A stretch of DNA of 64,000 bases from SKLM01 sp964575455 (GCA_964575455.1 CAZNRX010000002.1:62001-126000), one strand, 5' to 3'. Numbered from the stretch's first letter, positions 7,875 to 16,585 are shown. Notes: generated by a model not told the origin, from the sequence alone. Translations and numbers: made by a program.

Positions 7875-8759
7875 ATGGACACGGAACCACACGAGAGGCA
7901 CGAAACAGAAGCGAGAGTGGTGACGGTCACGTCTGGCAAGGGAGGGGTCGGCAAGACGACCCTTACGGCCAACCTGGGCGCCGCTTTGGCCATGAGGGGA
8001 CAGCGGGTCGTCGTGGTCGACGCTGACGTCGGCCTCCGGAATCTGGACGTGATGCTGGGGCTTGAGAATCGTATCGTCTACGATCTGGTGGACGTGATTG
8101 AGGAGCGGTGCCGTTTGCGGCAGGGCCTCGTGCGGCATAAGCATCTCTCGGGGCTCTTCCTCCTCCCTGCGGCGCAGACCCATGACAAGACCGCCGTCCA
8201 GGTGGATGATATGGTTCGCATTTGCAAACAGCTGCGGGAGCAGGGGGATAGACGCTCCCCCTTCGACGTCATCTTGATCGACTCGCCCGCAGGGATCGAG
8301 CGGGGCTTCCGCTATGCATTGGCACCGGCGAATGAAGTCCTGATCGTCACCAATCCGGAGGTCCCTGCCGCGCGCGATGCTGATCGCGTCATTGGCCTGA
8401 TCGAGGCGGAGGAGAAGGGGCCGGCCCGCTTGGTCATCAATCGGGTCAAGCCAAAGATGGTGGAGCGAGGCGAGATGCTCAGCATCGCCGATGTGGTCGA
8501 ACTGTTGGCGATAGAGTTGATCGGTGTCGTACCGGAGGATCAGGAGATCCTGATCTCTGCAAACCGTGGCCAGCCCTTGGCTATGTCGGCCAATAGCGGC
8601 AGTGGACGGCACTCCTTGGCGGGTCATGCTTTCCACAACATTGCTCGGCGCATGCTGGGCGAGGAGGTGCCGTTTCAGCCACTTCGGCAACCGGGCATGT
8701 TTGAGCGGTTCTTGCGCTTTGTTAGTCCGGGAGGAGTTGATCAGGATGGGATTGCTTAA
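7875..8759 (+). CDS. minD: Septum site-determining ATPase MinD
   Basis: 294 residues. Deviant Walker A is SGKGGVGKTT, followed by DADVGLRNLD, Walker B-like VILIDSPAGIE and the MinD-typical NPEVPAARDADRVIG. The C-terminal amphipathic stretch GMFERFLRFV is a membrane-targeting helix. MinD binds the membrane in its ATP form, recruits MinC and is stimulated by MinE. A GGGGGAGGAAATG site fixes the start. The first 15 residues (HERHETEAR) precede the conserved core and come from a CACGAAGG-type repeat (7889-7905). minE overlaps the 3' end by 14 bp. Confidence 0.95.
   Translation: MDTEPHERHETEARVVTVTSGKGGVGKTTLTANLGAALAMRGQRVVVVDADVGLRNLDVMLGLENRIVYDLVDVIEERCRLRQGLVRHKHLSGLFLLPAAQTHDKTAVQVDDMVRICKQLREQGDRRSPFDVILIDSPAGIERGFRYALAPANEVLIVTNPEVPAARDADRVIGLIEAEEKGPARLVINRVKPKMVERGEMLSIADVVELLAIELIGVVPEDQEILISANRGQPLAMSANSGSGRHSLAGHAFHNIARRMLGEEVPFQPLRQPGMFERFLRFVSPGGVDQDGIA
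7889..7905 (+). repeat. Family A repeat at the minD N-terminus
   Basis: ACACGAGAGGCACGAAA, translated as part of the non-conserved leader HERHETEAR. Confidence 0.5.
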
Positions 8760-9063
8760 GCGTTTGTTGGGACGCCGCGAGCCGTCCAGTAGGAGGGTGG
8801 CAAAGGAGCGCCTACGCCTCGTGCTGACGCAAGATCGAGCTGGCATCTCGCCAGCATTGCTGGACACGCTGAAGGACGAGATCATCATGGTCATCTCTCG
8901 CCACGTCGATGTCGACGTTGACGGCGTTCAGGTGACGGTCACCCAGAGCAACCGTGAATCGAGCCTCGTCGCCGATATTCCGCTGACGGATCGGGGGAGT
9001 AGAAGCCGCTCCCAGGGTGCAGGGTCGGTGCGATCTTCGAAGGACAGGCAGTCACGCCCGTGA
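8746..9063 (+). CDS. minE: Cell division topological specificity factor MinE
   Basis: 105 residues. The N-terminal membrane-binding peptide MGLLKRLLGRR is followed by AKERLRLVLTQDRAGISPALLDTLKDEIIMVISRHVDVD, the anti-MinCD helix/strand and dimerisation domain of MinE. It stimulates MinD ATPase and drives pole-to-pole dynamics. The start is ATG 8746, with GGGAGGAG about 10 nt upstream; it overlaps minD by 14 bp. The C-terminal tail (DRGSRSRSQGAG) is extended by an 18-bp-type palindromic repeat (GGGGGAGTAGAAGCCGCTCC, from 8995). The stop overlaps the rodA GTG by 4 bp. Confidence 0.9.
   Translation: MGLLKRLLGRREPSSRRVAKERLRLVLTQDRAGISPALLDTLKDEIIMVISRHVDVDVDGVQVTVTQSNRESSLVADIPLTDRGSRSRSQGAGSVRSSKDRQSRP
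8995..9014 (+). repeat. Family B repeat (GGAGT..CTCC) in the minE tail
   Basis: A diverged copy of the 18-bp palindromic family, encoding the Ser/Arg-rich tail after the conserved MinE domain. Confidence 0.45.
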
Positions 9064-10244
9064 TTGAACTGCGGCTCTGGCGACACTTCGACTACGTTCT
9101 GCTCATCACTGTCGTGCTGCTCACCGCCTTCGGGGTGGTGATGATCTACAGCGCCAACCTTGGGAGCCTCGATCCGCGTCTGCAGGATCTGTGGCGGCGT
9201 CAGGCGATCTTTGGAGCGGTGGGTATTGGGTTGATCCTCCTGTTGGCCTCGTTTCCCAGGGATTTTCATTGGCTGGGTGACTTCTGGTGGCTGATCTATC
9301 TGGTGGCTCTGGCTTTGCTCGTGCTGGTGCTCTTCTTTGGGCGGAGCGAGATAGGTCGTGTGCGCAGCTGGTTCGATCTGGGCTTCGTGCGGTTTCAGCC
9401 CTCCTTCCTGGCGATGAACTTGCTAGCGCTTTCGGTGGGGGCTGTCCTCAGTCGTCAGCGAAAGCAGCGTTCATCCTCCATGCCGCTCTTTGGAGCGCCC
9501 AAGACGAGCTTGGCCGCCGCGTTGTCGGAGGGGGTTGGGCTGGCCAACTACGTTGCCTCTCTTGCAATGACGCTCGTGCTGGCAGCCCTGGTCTTCGGGC
9601 AGCCGGACATGGGAACGGCCGCCGTGTTGGTTGCGATGTGGTTGGCGATGGTGTTCGAATCCGATCTTGGCGTGCGCTATCTCGTTGTGACCGCTCTCGT
9701 CGGACTGGGGGCTGCGTACCCCATCTGGAAGGTGATGGAAGCCCTCGATTTCGGGTATATGCAGGAGCGAATCCTGGGCTTCATCGACCCCAGCAGTAAC
9801 CCCGATGTCGCGTATCAGCTGCAGCAGGCGGCGATCGCCATTGGTTCGGGTGGGATGTGGGGCAAGGGGCTCGCTCAGGGTACGCAGAGCCAGTTGCGCT
9901 ATCTGCCGGTGCGTCATACGGACTTCATCTTCGCCGTCATCGCTGAGGAGTTGGGCTTCGCCGGCGTGATGGTCCTGTTTCTGCTCTACCTTGTCCTCTT
10001 CTACCGCTTGCTGCGCATCGTCTTTATCGCTTCGGATGCCTTTGGACGGATGATCGCGACGGGAACGCTGGCGATGATTCTGTTCCAGGCGGTGGTCAAT
10101 ATTGGCATGAATCTGAGGCTATTGCCGGTGGCGGGTCTACCGCTGCCCTTCATCAGCTACGGGCCGGCGGCTCTGTTGACCACGATGATTGGTATTGGAT
10201 TGTCTGAAAACGTGGTCATGCGTCATCGGAAGCTGGAGTTCTAA
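9060..10244 (+). CDS. rodA: SEDS-family peptidoglycan polymerase RodA
   Basis: 394 residues with about ten hydrophobic segments. SEDS landmarks include VVMIYSAN, SWFDLGFVRFQPSFLAMN, FGQPDMGTA (catalytic-region Asp), AIGSGGMWGKG, LPVRHTDFIFAVIAEELGFAG and the C-terminal GLPLPFISYGPAALLTTMIGIGL. RodA polymerises glycan strands from lipid II with a class B PBP during elongation. The usual GGSS after ISY is GPAA here, a deviation worth noting. Start GTG 9060 overlaps the minE stop. Placing rodA behind minCDE links side-wall growth and septum placement in one transcript. No partner PBP is adjacent. Confidence 0.92.
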   Translation: MIELRLWRHFDYVLLITVVLLTAFGVVMIYSANLGSLDPRLQDLWRRQAIFGAVGIGLILLLASFPRDFHWLGDFWWLIYLVALALLVLVLFFGRSEIGRVRSWFDLGFVRFQPSFLAMNLLALSVGAVLSRQRKQRSSSMPLFGAPKTSLAAALSEGVGLANYVASLAMTLVLAALVFGQPDMGTAAVLVAMWLAMVFESDLGVRYLVVTALVGLGAAYPIWKVMEALDFGYMQERILGFIDPSSNPDVAYQLQQAAIAIGSGGMWGKGLAQGTQSQLRYLPVRHTDFIFAVIAEELGFAGVMVLFLLYLVLFYRLLRIVFIASDAFGRMIATGTLAMILFQAVVNIGMNLRLLPVAGLPLPFISYGPAALLTTMIGIGLSENVVMRHRKLEF

Positions 10245-10262
10245 GCAACGGGGCGGCGCTCC

Positions 10263-10307
10263 GGCTGTTCGAGCCTGTCACTGCGAGCCGCACTACGAGC
10301 GAAGGAG
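10263..10307 (+). repeat. Family F repeat, copy 1
   Basis: A segment ending CGAGCCGCACTACGAGCGAAG, upstream of glnS. It resembles 58632-58679 (CCGAGTCGCACTACGAACGG), including the shared TTCGAGC block. Confidence 0.5.
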
Positions 10308-10315
10308 TTTCAAGT

Positions 10316-12028
10316 ATGGCGAACGAGGAGAGATCTGATTTTATCCGCGATATCGTCGAGCGGGACATTGAGGAGGGGGTGTTCGACGGGCCGGTTCACA
10401 CCCGTTTTCCCCCGGAGCCGAACGGCTACCTTCATGTCGGACACGCGAAGGCGATCTCCATCAACTTTGGCGTGGCCGAGGCGTTCGATGGGCTCTGCAA
10501 TCTGCGGATGGACGACACTGATCCCACCAAGGAGGAATGGGAGTACGTCGAGGCTGTCAAGAGGGACATCCGTTGGCTCGGCTTCGATTGGGAGGACCGT
10601 TTCTTCTTCGCCTCGGATTACTTCGAGCAGCTCTATGACTGGGCTGTTGAGCTGATCAAGAAGGGGAAGGCCTACGTCGACGATCTGAGCGCGGAGCAGA
10701 TCTCGGCCTACCGTGGCGACTTCACCACACTGGGCCGCGAGAGCCCATACCGAGACCGATCGGTCGAGGAGAACTTGGAGCTGTTCAAGCGCATGCGCGC
10801 CGGTGAGTATGAGGAGGGCGAGCGCGTCCTTCGGGCGAAGATCGATATGTCGTCGCCCAACATGAACATGCGCGATCCGGTGATGTACCGCATCCTGTAT
10901 GAGACGCACTATAAGCAGGGTGACGACTGGTGTATCTATCCGACCTACGACTGGACGCACGGCCAGTCGGATTCGATTGAGGGGATCACGCACTCGCTCT
11001 GTTCTCTTGAGTTCGAGGACCATCGTCCGCTCTATAATTGGTTCCTGGAGGCGTTGGGGATCCGCGAACCGGGAGAAAACGGCGTCCCCAAGCAGATTGA
11101 GTTCGCGCGGCTCAATTTGAGCCATACGGTGATGAGCAAGCGGTATCTTCTGCAGTTGGTCGAGGAGGAGCAGGTCGAAGGCTGGGACGATCCGCGCATG
11201 CCTACTATCTCCGGTATGCGGAGGCGCGGCTATCCGCCCAGCGCCATTCGTGCTTTCTTGGATGAGGTCGGCGTGGCAAAATCTGATAGCTTGATCGACA
11301 TGCACATGTTGGAGCACTTCGTCCGTGATGAGTTGAACAGGACCGCTCCTCGCGTGATGGCTGTGATGGATCCGCTCAAGGTGGTCATTGAGAACTACCC
11401 GGAGGATCAGGTCGATGTCTTTGAGGTGGATATCAACCCCGAGGATCCGGACTCCGGGAAGCGGAAGGTGCCGTTCTCCCGCGTGCTCTACATCGAGCGG
11501 GGCGACTTCCGCGAGGATCCGCCGAAGAAGTTCCAGCGTCTGGCGCCGGGCCGGGAGGTGCGGCTCAAGCGGGCCTATCTCATCACCTGCCAGGAGGTGG
11601 TGAAGCAGGAAGGGCCTGATGGTGAGGGCGAGGTGGTCGAGCTCCGCTGCACGTACGATCCGGAGACGAAAGGCGGCGTGGCGCCGGACGGACGGTACGT
11701 GCGCACGCTTCATTGGGTCTCCGCCGAGCACGCGCTCGACGTCGATGTGCGGCTCTACGACCGGCTCTTCACCAAGGCGGATATGGGCGACATCCCCGAC
11801 GACAGGTCATTCGCGGACTACCTGAACCCGGATTCGCTGAAGCTGACCACGGCCAAGGCCGAGCCCAGCCTGGCGGATGCCGAAGCGGGCGAGCGCTTCC
11901 AGTTCTATCGCAAGAGCTACGTCTGCGTCGATCCGGACTCGACGGAGGAGCGTCTGGTCTTCAACCGCACCGTGCCGTTGCGCAGCACGTGGGCCAAGAT
12001 CGAGAAGCGGCTCAAGCGACAGAAGTAG
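10316..12028 (+). CDS. glnS: Glutaminyl-tRNA synthetase
   Basis: 570 residues. Class I signature HVGH is at 40-43 in FPPEPNGYLHVGHAKAI, and the KMSKS equivalent is in HTVMSKRYLLQLV near 272. YDWTHGQSDSIEGITHSLCS and RFPPEPNGYLH are characteristic of GlnRS as opposed to GluRS. The two beta-barrel anticodon-binding domains occupy the C-terminal third (KVVIENYPEDQ, VPFSRVLYIERGDF, LRCTYDPET). It charges tRNA-Gln directly in the cytoplasm, so this organism need not rely only on the GatCAB route. The RBS is GAAGGAG before ATG 10316. gltX follows after 12 bp. Confidence 0.97.
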   Translation: MANEERSDFIRDIVERDIEEGVFDGPVHTRFPPEPNGYLHVGHAKAISINFGVAEAFDGLCNLRMDDTDPTKEEWEYVEAVKRDIRWLGFDWEDRFFFASDYFEQLYDWAVELIKKGKAYVDDLSAEQISAYRGDFTTLGRESPYRDRSVEENLELFKRMRAGEYEEGERVLRAKIDMSSPNMNMRDPVMYRILYETHYKQGDDWCIYPTYDWTHGQSDSIEGITHSLCSLEFEDHRPLYNWFLEALGIREPGENGVPKQIEFARLNLSHTVMSKRYLLQLVEEEQVEGWDDPRMPTISGMRRRGYPPSAIRAFLDEVGVAKSDSLIDMHMLEHFVRDELNRTAPRVMAVMDPLKVVIENYPEDQVDVFEVDINPEDPDSGKRKVPFSRVLYIERGDFREDPPKKFQRLAPGREVRLKRAYLITCQEVVKQEGPDGEGEVVELRCTYDPETKGGVAPDGRYVRTLHWVSAEHALDVDVRLYDRLFTKADMGDIPDDRSFADYLNPDSLKLTTAKAEPSLADAEAGERFQFYRKSYVCVDPDSTEERLVFNRTVPLRSTWAKIEKRLKRQK

Positions 12029-12040
12029 GAAGGAGAGAGT

Positions 12041-13654
12041 ATGTCCGTTCAGGTGACTGCGTCGAACCGGGTGACTGCGTCGACCCAGGTGACTGCGTCG
12101 ACCCAGGTGACTGCGTCGACCCGGGTTCGTTTTGCCCCCAGTCCGACAGGGGAACCGCACATTGGCAATATCCGCACCGTGGTGTTCAACTGGCTCTTTG
12201 CAAGGCAGCAGGGTGGTCAGTTTATCTTGCGCATTGAGGATACGGACCGGGAGCGGTATCAGCCCGAGACCGTTCCGGTGATCATGGATGGCCTGCGCTG
12301 GCTGGGGTTGGCGTGGGATGAGGGGCCCAGCCAGGAGGCGCTGAAGCGCTCTGGCGTGCGGGAGGTGGAGGGGCGTCCGTTGTCCAACGGCGGCTCGCTG
12401 TCCGCGTACGCCGTAGGCGGACCGCACGGGCCCTACGTTCAATCCGAGCGGCTGGACATGTATCGCGAGGTCGCTGAGGCGTTGATCAAGCGGGGTTGGG
12501 CCTACCGCTGCAATTGCACGCCAGAGCGCCTGGCCCAGGTGCGCGAGCGTCAGCGAGCCGCGGGCGAGCACGTCATGTACGATCGCCATTGTCGAGATCT
12601 GGCCGTGCCCGTATCCCCTGACGAGCCCCACGTGGTCCGGCTCAAGGTCCCCCTGGAGGGTGAGACGGTCGTCCATGATGCGATCCGGGGGGACATGGCC
12701 TTCGACAACAAGCTGGTCGACGACCAGATCCTTCTCAAGTCTGATGGCTTTCCCACCTATCATCTGGCGGTGGTGGTGGACGATCACGGCATGGAGATCA
12801 GCCACGTCATCCGCGGCGACGACTGGATCTCCAGCACGCCCAAGCGGATCCTCATCTATCGGGCCATGGGCTGGGAGGTTCCGACCTACTGCCACGTTCC
12901 CCTGGTGAATGGGCCTGATGGGCAGAAGCTGTCGAAGCGGCACGGCGCCACGTCGATCACCGAGTTTCAGGATCAGGGGTATCTGCCGGAGGCCCTGTTC
13001 AACTTCCTGGCGCTGCTCGGCTGGTCGCCGGGTGAGGGGGAGGAACAGGAGATCTTCAGCCGCGAGGAGCTGATCGAGCGCTTCGACCTGTTTCGGGTCA
13101 ACACCTCCCCAGCAACATTCTCCTACGAGAAGCTGAACTGGATGAACGGCGTCTACATCCGGAACCTCTCGGAGGAGGAGCTGGTGGAGCGGCTACTTCC
13201 CTTCTGGCAGCGGGCGGGGCTGGTGCCCGAGCCCTGTTCGGAGGATATGCGACCTCGGCTGAGATTGGCCGCGTCGCTGGTACAGGAGCGGCTGAAGACG
13301 CTGGGTGAGGTCGTCGAGTGGACGGATTTCATGTTTGGCGAGATCGAGATGCCGCCGATGGAGCGCTTGGTCCCCAAGAAGATGACGCCGGAGGAGAGCG
13401 CCGAGATGCTGCGGGGCGCGCGGCATCTGCTAGCGGAGATTGAGCCCTTTGAGGCGGAGAGCATCGAACAGCCGCTGCGCGATCTGACCGATGAGCTGGG
13501 CGTCAGCGTGGGGCAGCTGCTTGGCACGCTGCGCTGGGTCACGACGAACAAAAAGGCGACCCCGCCGCTCTTCGGCACCATGGCCGCCATCGGGCGCGAG
13601 CGGGTGCTGAGGCGGCTGGACGCGGCGATTGCGCGGCTAGAAGAACGTACGTAG
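12041..13654 (+). CDS. gltX: Glutamyl-tRNA synthetase with a repeat-derived N-terminus and an internal insertion
   Basis: 537 residues. The HIGH equivalent HIGN (40-43) lies in VRFAPSPTGEPHIGNIRT, and KLSKRHGA is near 297. In ordinary GluRS the conserved VRFAPSPTG is close to residue 1; here 28 residues precede it, made of four VTAS(N/T)(R/Q) hexapeptides encoded by a perfect 18-bp tandem repeat. A second oddity is about 28 extra residues between WDEGP and GGPHGPYVQSERL (about 97-125), where most GluRS have only a few. The catalytic motifs are intact, so the enzyme should be active. The real start could lie after the repeats, but no Met or GTG with an RBS is evident there. It lies 12 bp after glnS and is probably co-transcribed. 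Confidence 0.94.
   Translation: MSVQVTASNRVTASTQVTASTQVTASTRVRFAPSPTGEPHIGNIRTVVFNWLFARQQGGQFILRIEDTDRERYQPETVPVIMDGLRWLGLAWDEGPSQEALKRSGVREVEGRPLSNGGSLSAYAVGGPHGPYVQSERLDMYREVAEALIKRGWAYRCNCTPERLAQVRERQRAAGEHVMYDRHCRDLAVPVSPDEPHVVRLKVPLEGETVVHDAIRGDMAFDNKLVDDQILLKSDGFPTYHLAVVVDDHGMEISHVIRGDDWISSTPKRILIYRAMGWEVPTYCHVPLVNGPDGQKLSKRHGATSITEFQDQGYLPEALFNFLALLGWSPGEGEEQEIFSREELIERFDLFRVNTSPATFSYEKLNWMNGVYIRNLSEEELVERLLPFWQRAGLVPEPCSEDMRPRLRLAASLVQERLKTLGEVVEWTDFMFGEIEMPPMERLVPKKMTPEESAEMLRGARHLLAEIEPFEAESIEQPLRDLTDELGVSVGQLLGTLRWVTTNKKATPPLFGTMAAIGRERVLRRLDAAIARLEERT
12053..12124 (+). repeat. Four tandem 18-bp units at the start of gltX
   Basis: Unit GTGACTGCGTCGACCCAG, units beginning at 12053, 12071, 12089 and 12107, with 1-3 differences. 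The unit length keeps the frame and encodes VTASTQ-like hexapeptides. Confidence 0.9.
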
Positions 13655-13674
13655 CCTATCCTCGGAGGACGATG

Positions 13675-13692
13675 CGAGTGGACGTCACTCCT
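13675..13692 (+). repeat. Family B repeat between gltX and rpoN
   Basis: CGAGTGGACGTCACTCCT, a single 18-bp palindromic copy in the 71-bp gap. Confidence 0.5.
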
Positions 13693-13725
13693 TGGACGAC
13701 ATCGTAGCTTTGCTGGACAACGCCG

Positions 13726-15234
13726 ATGAGGCTTACCCAGACCCTGAAACAGAGGCCAACGGTATCTCCGCAGCTGATTCTGGCGAATCGGCTGCTCCAG
13801 TTCTCGTCGCTTGAACTGGAGCAGGCCATCGCTCAGGAGTTGGCCGAGAATCCGGCGCTGGATCTGCGCGAGGTTCAACGATGTCCCGTGTGCGGTGCGG
13901 CGATATCGGCCGGCACATGTCCCACGTGTGGGGCGGTCGAAGCTCAGGTCAGGGAGGCGGAGCTTTACCGACGCGAGGTCTTCGAAGGAGGTGGTGGCGC
14001 CTTCTCGGGAAACGGCGCTGCGGGCGAGTGGAGCGATCCCATCTCCCGCTTGCCGTCGAGCACCACGCTGACCGAGCATCTCCTGCGGCAGGCGCGTCTC
14101 AGCCTGGCAGGGGAGGACGTTCCCATCGCGCGCCACGTGATTGGGAGCCTCGATGATCGGGGGTACTTCTCGGGCGACGTGGACGATCTGGCCTCCGAGC
14201 TCGGCGTCAAGCGAGGGCGCGTGGAGGAGGTCCTGGCCGTTATCCAGACACTGGAGCCGGTGGGTATCGCCGCGCGGGATGCTCGCGAGTGTCTCTTGAT
14301 ACAAATCGCGGACCTGGGGAGTGAGAGCCAGCCCCACCCGGATCGTGTCGAGCGGTCAGTGGCGGAATGTCTGATTCGCGATCACTGGGATAGCCTGGGA
14401 CGCTCCTCCCTGGTCAGCCTGGGGCGGGAGGTGGGTGCCTCGGTTGACGAGGTGCGGGGCGCCCTCCGTTTCATCAGAGAGAACCTCAATCCGTTCCCGA
14501 CGCACACTTGCTGGGCCGATGCGCGGCGGGCGACCTCGAATGACGAAGCGAAGTGTCCGCAGCCGGACGTCATCATCCGCGAGCGTGAGACCCCAAAGGG
14601 GGGTTACGACATCGAGCTGCCGAAGGCGGGCAGCTACAGCCTGCGCGTCAGAGCATCGTATCGTCGGGCGATGGAGGATGGAGCGAGACGACACGCCTCG
14701 AATGGCAATAATGGCTCGCTGGTGCCTGGTCAGCCGAGTTCGTCGCCCCGCGATCGTGAGGGATGGAAGCGTTGGCAGGAGCTCTGTGGGCGCGCCCGTC
14801 TGTTTATGAAGAGCATTGAGCAGCGTTGGGAAACGCTCTATGAGCTGATGTGCTGTCTGGTCGATTATCAACGCGACTTCCTGATCCACGGCGAGCGGCG
14901 TTTGAAGCCTCTGACCCGCGCTCAGGTGGCTGAGATCATGGGGGTGCACGAATCGACGGTGAGTCGGGCTGTGGCCGGGAAGTACGTTGAGCTCCCGTGC
15001 GGCGAGGTCGTTTCGCTGGACACTTTCTTCGATAGCGCGGCGCCCCTGAAGCATATGATCGAGGAGCTGATCAATCACGAGGAGACGCCTCTCAGCGATC
15101 GGGCGATTGCGGACAGGCTGGCCAAGCGGGGCTACGATGTCTCTCGCCGAACAGTGGCGAAGTATCGGAATGCCCTGAACATCCTTCCCTCGACGCTGCG
15201 CAAACGGAGCAAGGAGCTTCGCGCGCCGCGATGA
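13726..15234 (+). CDS. rpoN: RNA polymerase sigma-54 factor
   Basis: 502 residues. The N-terminal activator-interacting region (LTQTLKQRPTVSPQLILANRLLQFSSLELEQAIAQELAENPAL) is followed by a Cys4 segment CPVC..CPTC (about 49-66), which looks like a small zinc ribbon and is not present in most RpoN proteins. The core-binding domain follows, then the HTH (AQVAEIMGVHESTVSRAVAGKYVELPCGEVVSLDTFF) and the RpoN box SRRTVAKYR near the C-terminus. It directs polymerase to -24/-12 promoters that need an AAA+ activator. Such an activator and a matching promoter lie 1.5 and 3.2 kb downstream. The start ATG 13726 has no strong RBS; it sits 71 bp after gltX. Confidence 0.95.
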   Translation: MRLTQTLKQRPTVSPQLILANRLLQFSSLELEQAIAQELAENPALDLREVQRCPVCGAAISAGTCPTCGAVEAQVREAELYRREVFEGGGGAFSGNGAAGEWSDPISRLPSSTTLTEHLLRQARLSLAGEDVPIARHVIGSLDDRGYFSGDVDDLASELGVKRGRVEEVLAVIQTLEPVGIAARDARECLLIQIADLGSESQPHPDRVERSVAECLIRDHWDSLGRSSLVSLGREVGASVDEVRGALRFIRENLNPFPTHTCWADARRATSNDEAKCPQPDVIIRERETPKGGYDIELPKAGSYSLRVRASYRRAMEDGARRHASNGNNGSLVPGQPSSSPRDREGWKRWQELCGRARLFMKSIEQRWETLYELMCCLVDYQRDFLIHGERRLKPLTRAQVAEIMGVHESTVSRAVAGKYVELPCGEVVSLDTFFDSAAPLKHMIEELINHEETPLSDRAIADRLAKRGYDVSRRTVAKYRNALNILPSTLRKRSKELRAPR

Positions 15235-15304
15235 AAACGTGGATGCCACAACTCTCGGTTCTCGACTCAGAATAGACCGGGCTCACGAACAACTTCTGTC
15301 TCTG

Positions 15305-15319
15305 GGGCATCGGGATTGC
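15305..15319 (+). promoter_or_regulatory. Possible sigma-54 promoter before the beta-helix lipoprotein
   Basis: GGGCATCGGGATTGC: GG and GC are 12 bp apart (G15307 to C15319), fitting the -24/-12 rule, with GGCAT and TTGC matching consensus. It lies 28 bp before ATG 15347. It is weaker than the site at 18420. Confidence 0.35.
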
Positions 15320-15346
15320 TCTGAGACGAGCATAGATGCTACGAGG

Positions 15347-16585
15347 ATGTTCTTGAACGCTTACCTAGATACCAAGAACCTTCTCCTCGCGTGTCCTCTG
15401 TTGATTCTGATGCCTATCATCGTCGTTCTTGGCCTCGTAGGATGTCTCTCTGAGCCCGAGACCGGCGAAGGTCTATCCCCATCATCAGGTCAGACGCTCT
15501 ACGTCTCTAGTTCCTCCCATTGCGCCGGTCGACGTCCCTGCTATGCGAGCATTCAGGACGCCGTGGATGCTGCCTCTGAAGGGGATGTGATCAAGGTCGC
15601 ACGAGGCATCTACACGACGACTTCAGAGTCGCAGGTGGTCAGCATTGAGCAAGGTCTCCGGCTGGTGGGCGGATACCGGGTTGACGACTGGTCTCGATCC
15701 TGCCCGACCGTCGAGCCGGCGATCATCGACGCTGGTCAGGTGTCGGGGCGCCGTGGCGTCTCTATCGATGGGAACGGTGTCTCGACGATCACGGTGAAAG
15801 GCTTTCTGATACGGCACGGGGGCGTCGGGGTATCCGACGGAGGGGGTGTCCACGTGGCGGGTGGGTCGGTTGTCCTGGAGGACGATGTGATCGAGGCGTG
15901 CACCGCCGACGCTCGTGGGGGTGCTCTATTCATCGCCGATGGTGACGTCCGACTCAGACACAACACCTTAAGGGGCAATGCGGCGCGGTACGGCGGTGCT
16001 CTCTACGTCGATGGGGGGAGCGTCGTGCTGGCGCGCAACATCGTTATGCACAACGAGGCACCGCCGGTAGGTGGAGCGATTGCCATCAATGGGGGAATCG
16101 TGACGGGGACCAATGATGTCGTGGCCGAGAACGCGCTGGCGGGCGCGGGCATCTATCTATCTGGTGGTCACCTCACGGCCAGCCACTGGACCCTCGTCAA
16201 CAACGGTCGCTACGGCATCATCGCTGATCTTGGTGTCGACATCGAGAGCGGCTCGGTCACCCTGCATAAGAGCATCATTGCCTCGCACAAGGGGGGGCTT
16301 TGTGGGGCTGGCGTGGAAGCCCGACAAACCCTCTTTCATCGTGTGAGTGATCCGTGTATCGCGGGGGCTTCATGCGTGAACAATCTCTTTGGCGACCCGA
16401 AGTTCGTCGATCCGTCGGCCGGCGACTATCACATCGCAGCTGGTTCGGCCGCTGTGGATCGGGGCTACAGCCTGGATGTCGCCCAGGATATGGACGGGGA
16501 CATGCGACCGGTTGGGACAGCTTCCGATATCGGCGCCGACGAGACTGAGCCGCACCGGGTGTATCTGCCGCTGGTGGTCCGATAG
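15347..16585 (+). CDS. Secreted beta-helix lipoprotein with a Chloroflexota-type C-terminal tail
   Basis: About 412 residues. A hydrophobic signal (LLLACPLLILMPIIVVLGLVGC) ends in a lipobox-like LVGC with C33. The body is a right-handed parallel beta-helix: YASIQDAVDAASEGDVIKVARGIY, then rungs of the type GGALFIADGDVRLRHNTLRGN, and the typical ending NLFGDPKFVDPSAGDYHI, GSAAVDRGY, DMDGDMRPVGTASDIGADE. The last residues, YLPLVVR, match a tail often seen on surface proteins of Anaerolineae. Such proteins usually bind or cleave polysaccharide; no lyase site is recognisable. A longer in-frame Met start at 15239 exists, but 15347 puts the signal peptide at the N-terminus. Confidence 0.82.
   Translation: MFLNAYLDTKNLLLACPLLILMPIIVVLGLVGCLSEPETGEGLSPSSGQTLYVSSSSHCAGRRPCYASIQDAVDAASEGDVIKVARGIYTTTSESQVVSIEQGLRLVGGYRVDDWSRSCPTVEPAIIDAGQVSGRRGVSIDGNGVSTITVKGFLIRHGGVGVSDGGGVHVAGGSVVLEDDVIEACTADARGGALFIADGDVRLRHNTLRGNAARYGGALYVDGGSVVLARNIVMHNEAPPVGGAIAINGGIVTGTNDVVAENALAGAGIYLSGGHLTASHWTLVNNGRYGIIADLGVDIESGSVTLHKSIIASHKGGLCGAGVEARQTLFHRVSDPCIAGASCVNNLFGDPKFVDPSAGDYHIAAGSAAVDRGYSLDVAQDMDGDMRPVGTASDIGADETEPHRVYLPLVVR

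Noticed and set aside
10310..11731. A 473-codon open frame on the minus strand opposite glnS, and similar long frames opposite minD, gltX, cysS and the TPR gene
   Set aside because: They are complements of high-GC, well-conserved genes, have no domain motifs and read as codon-position artefacts.
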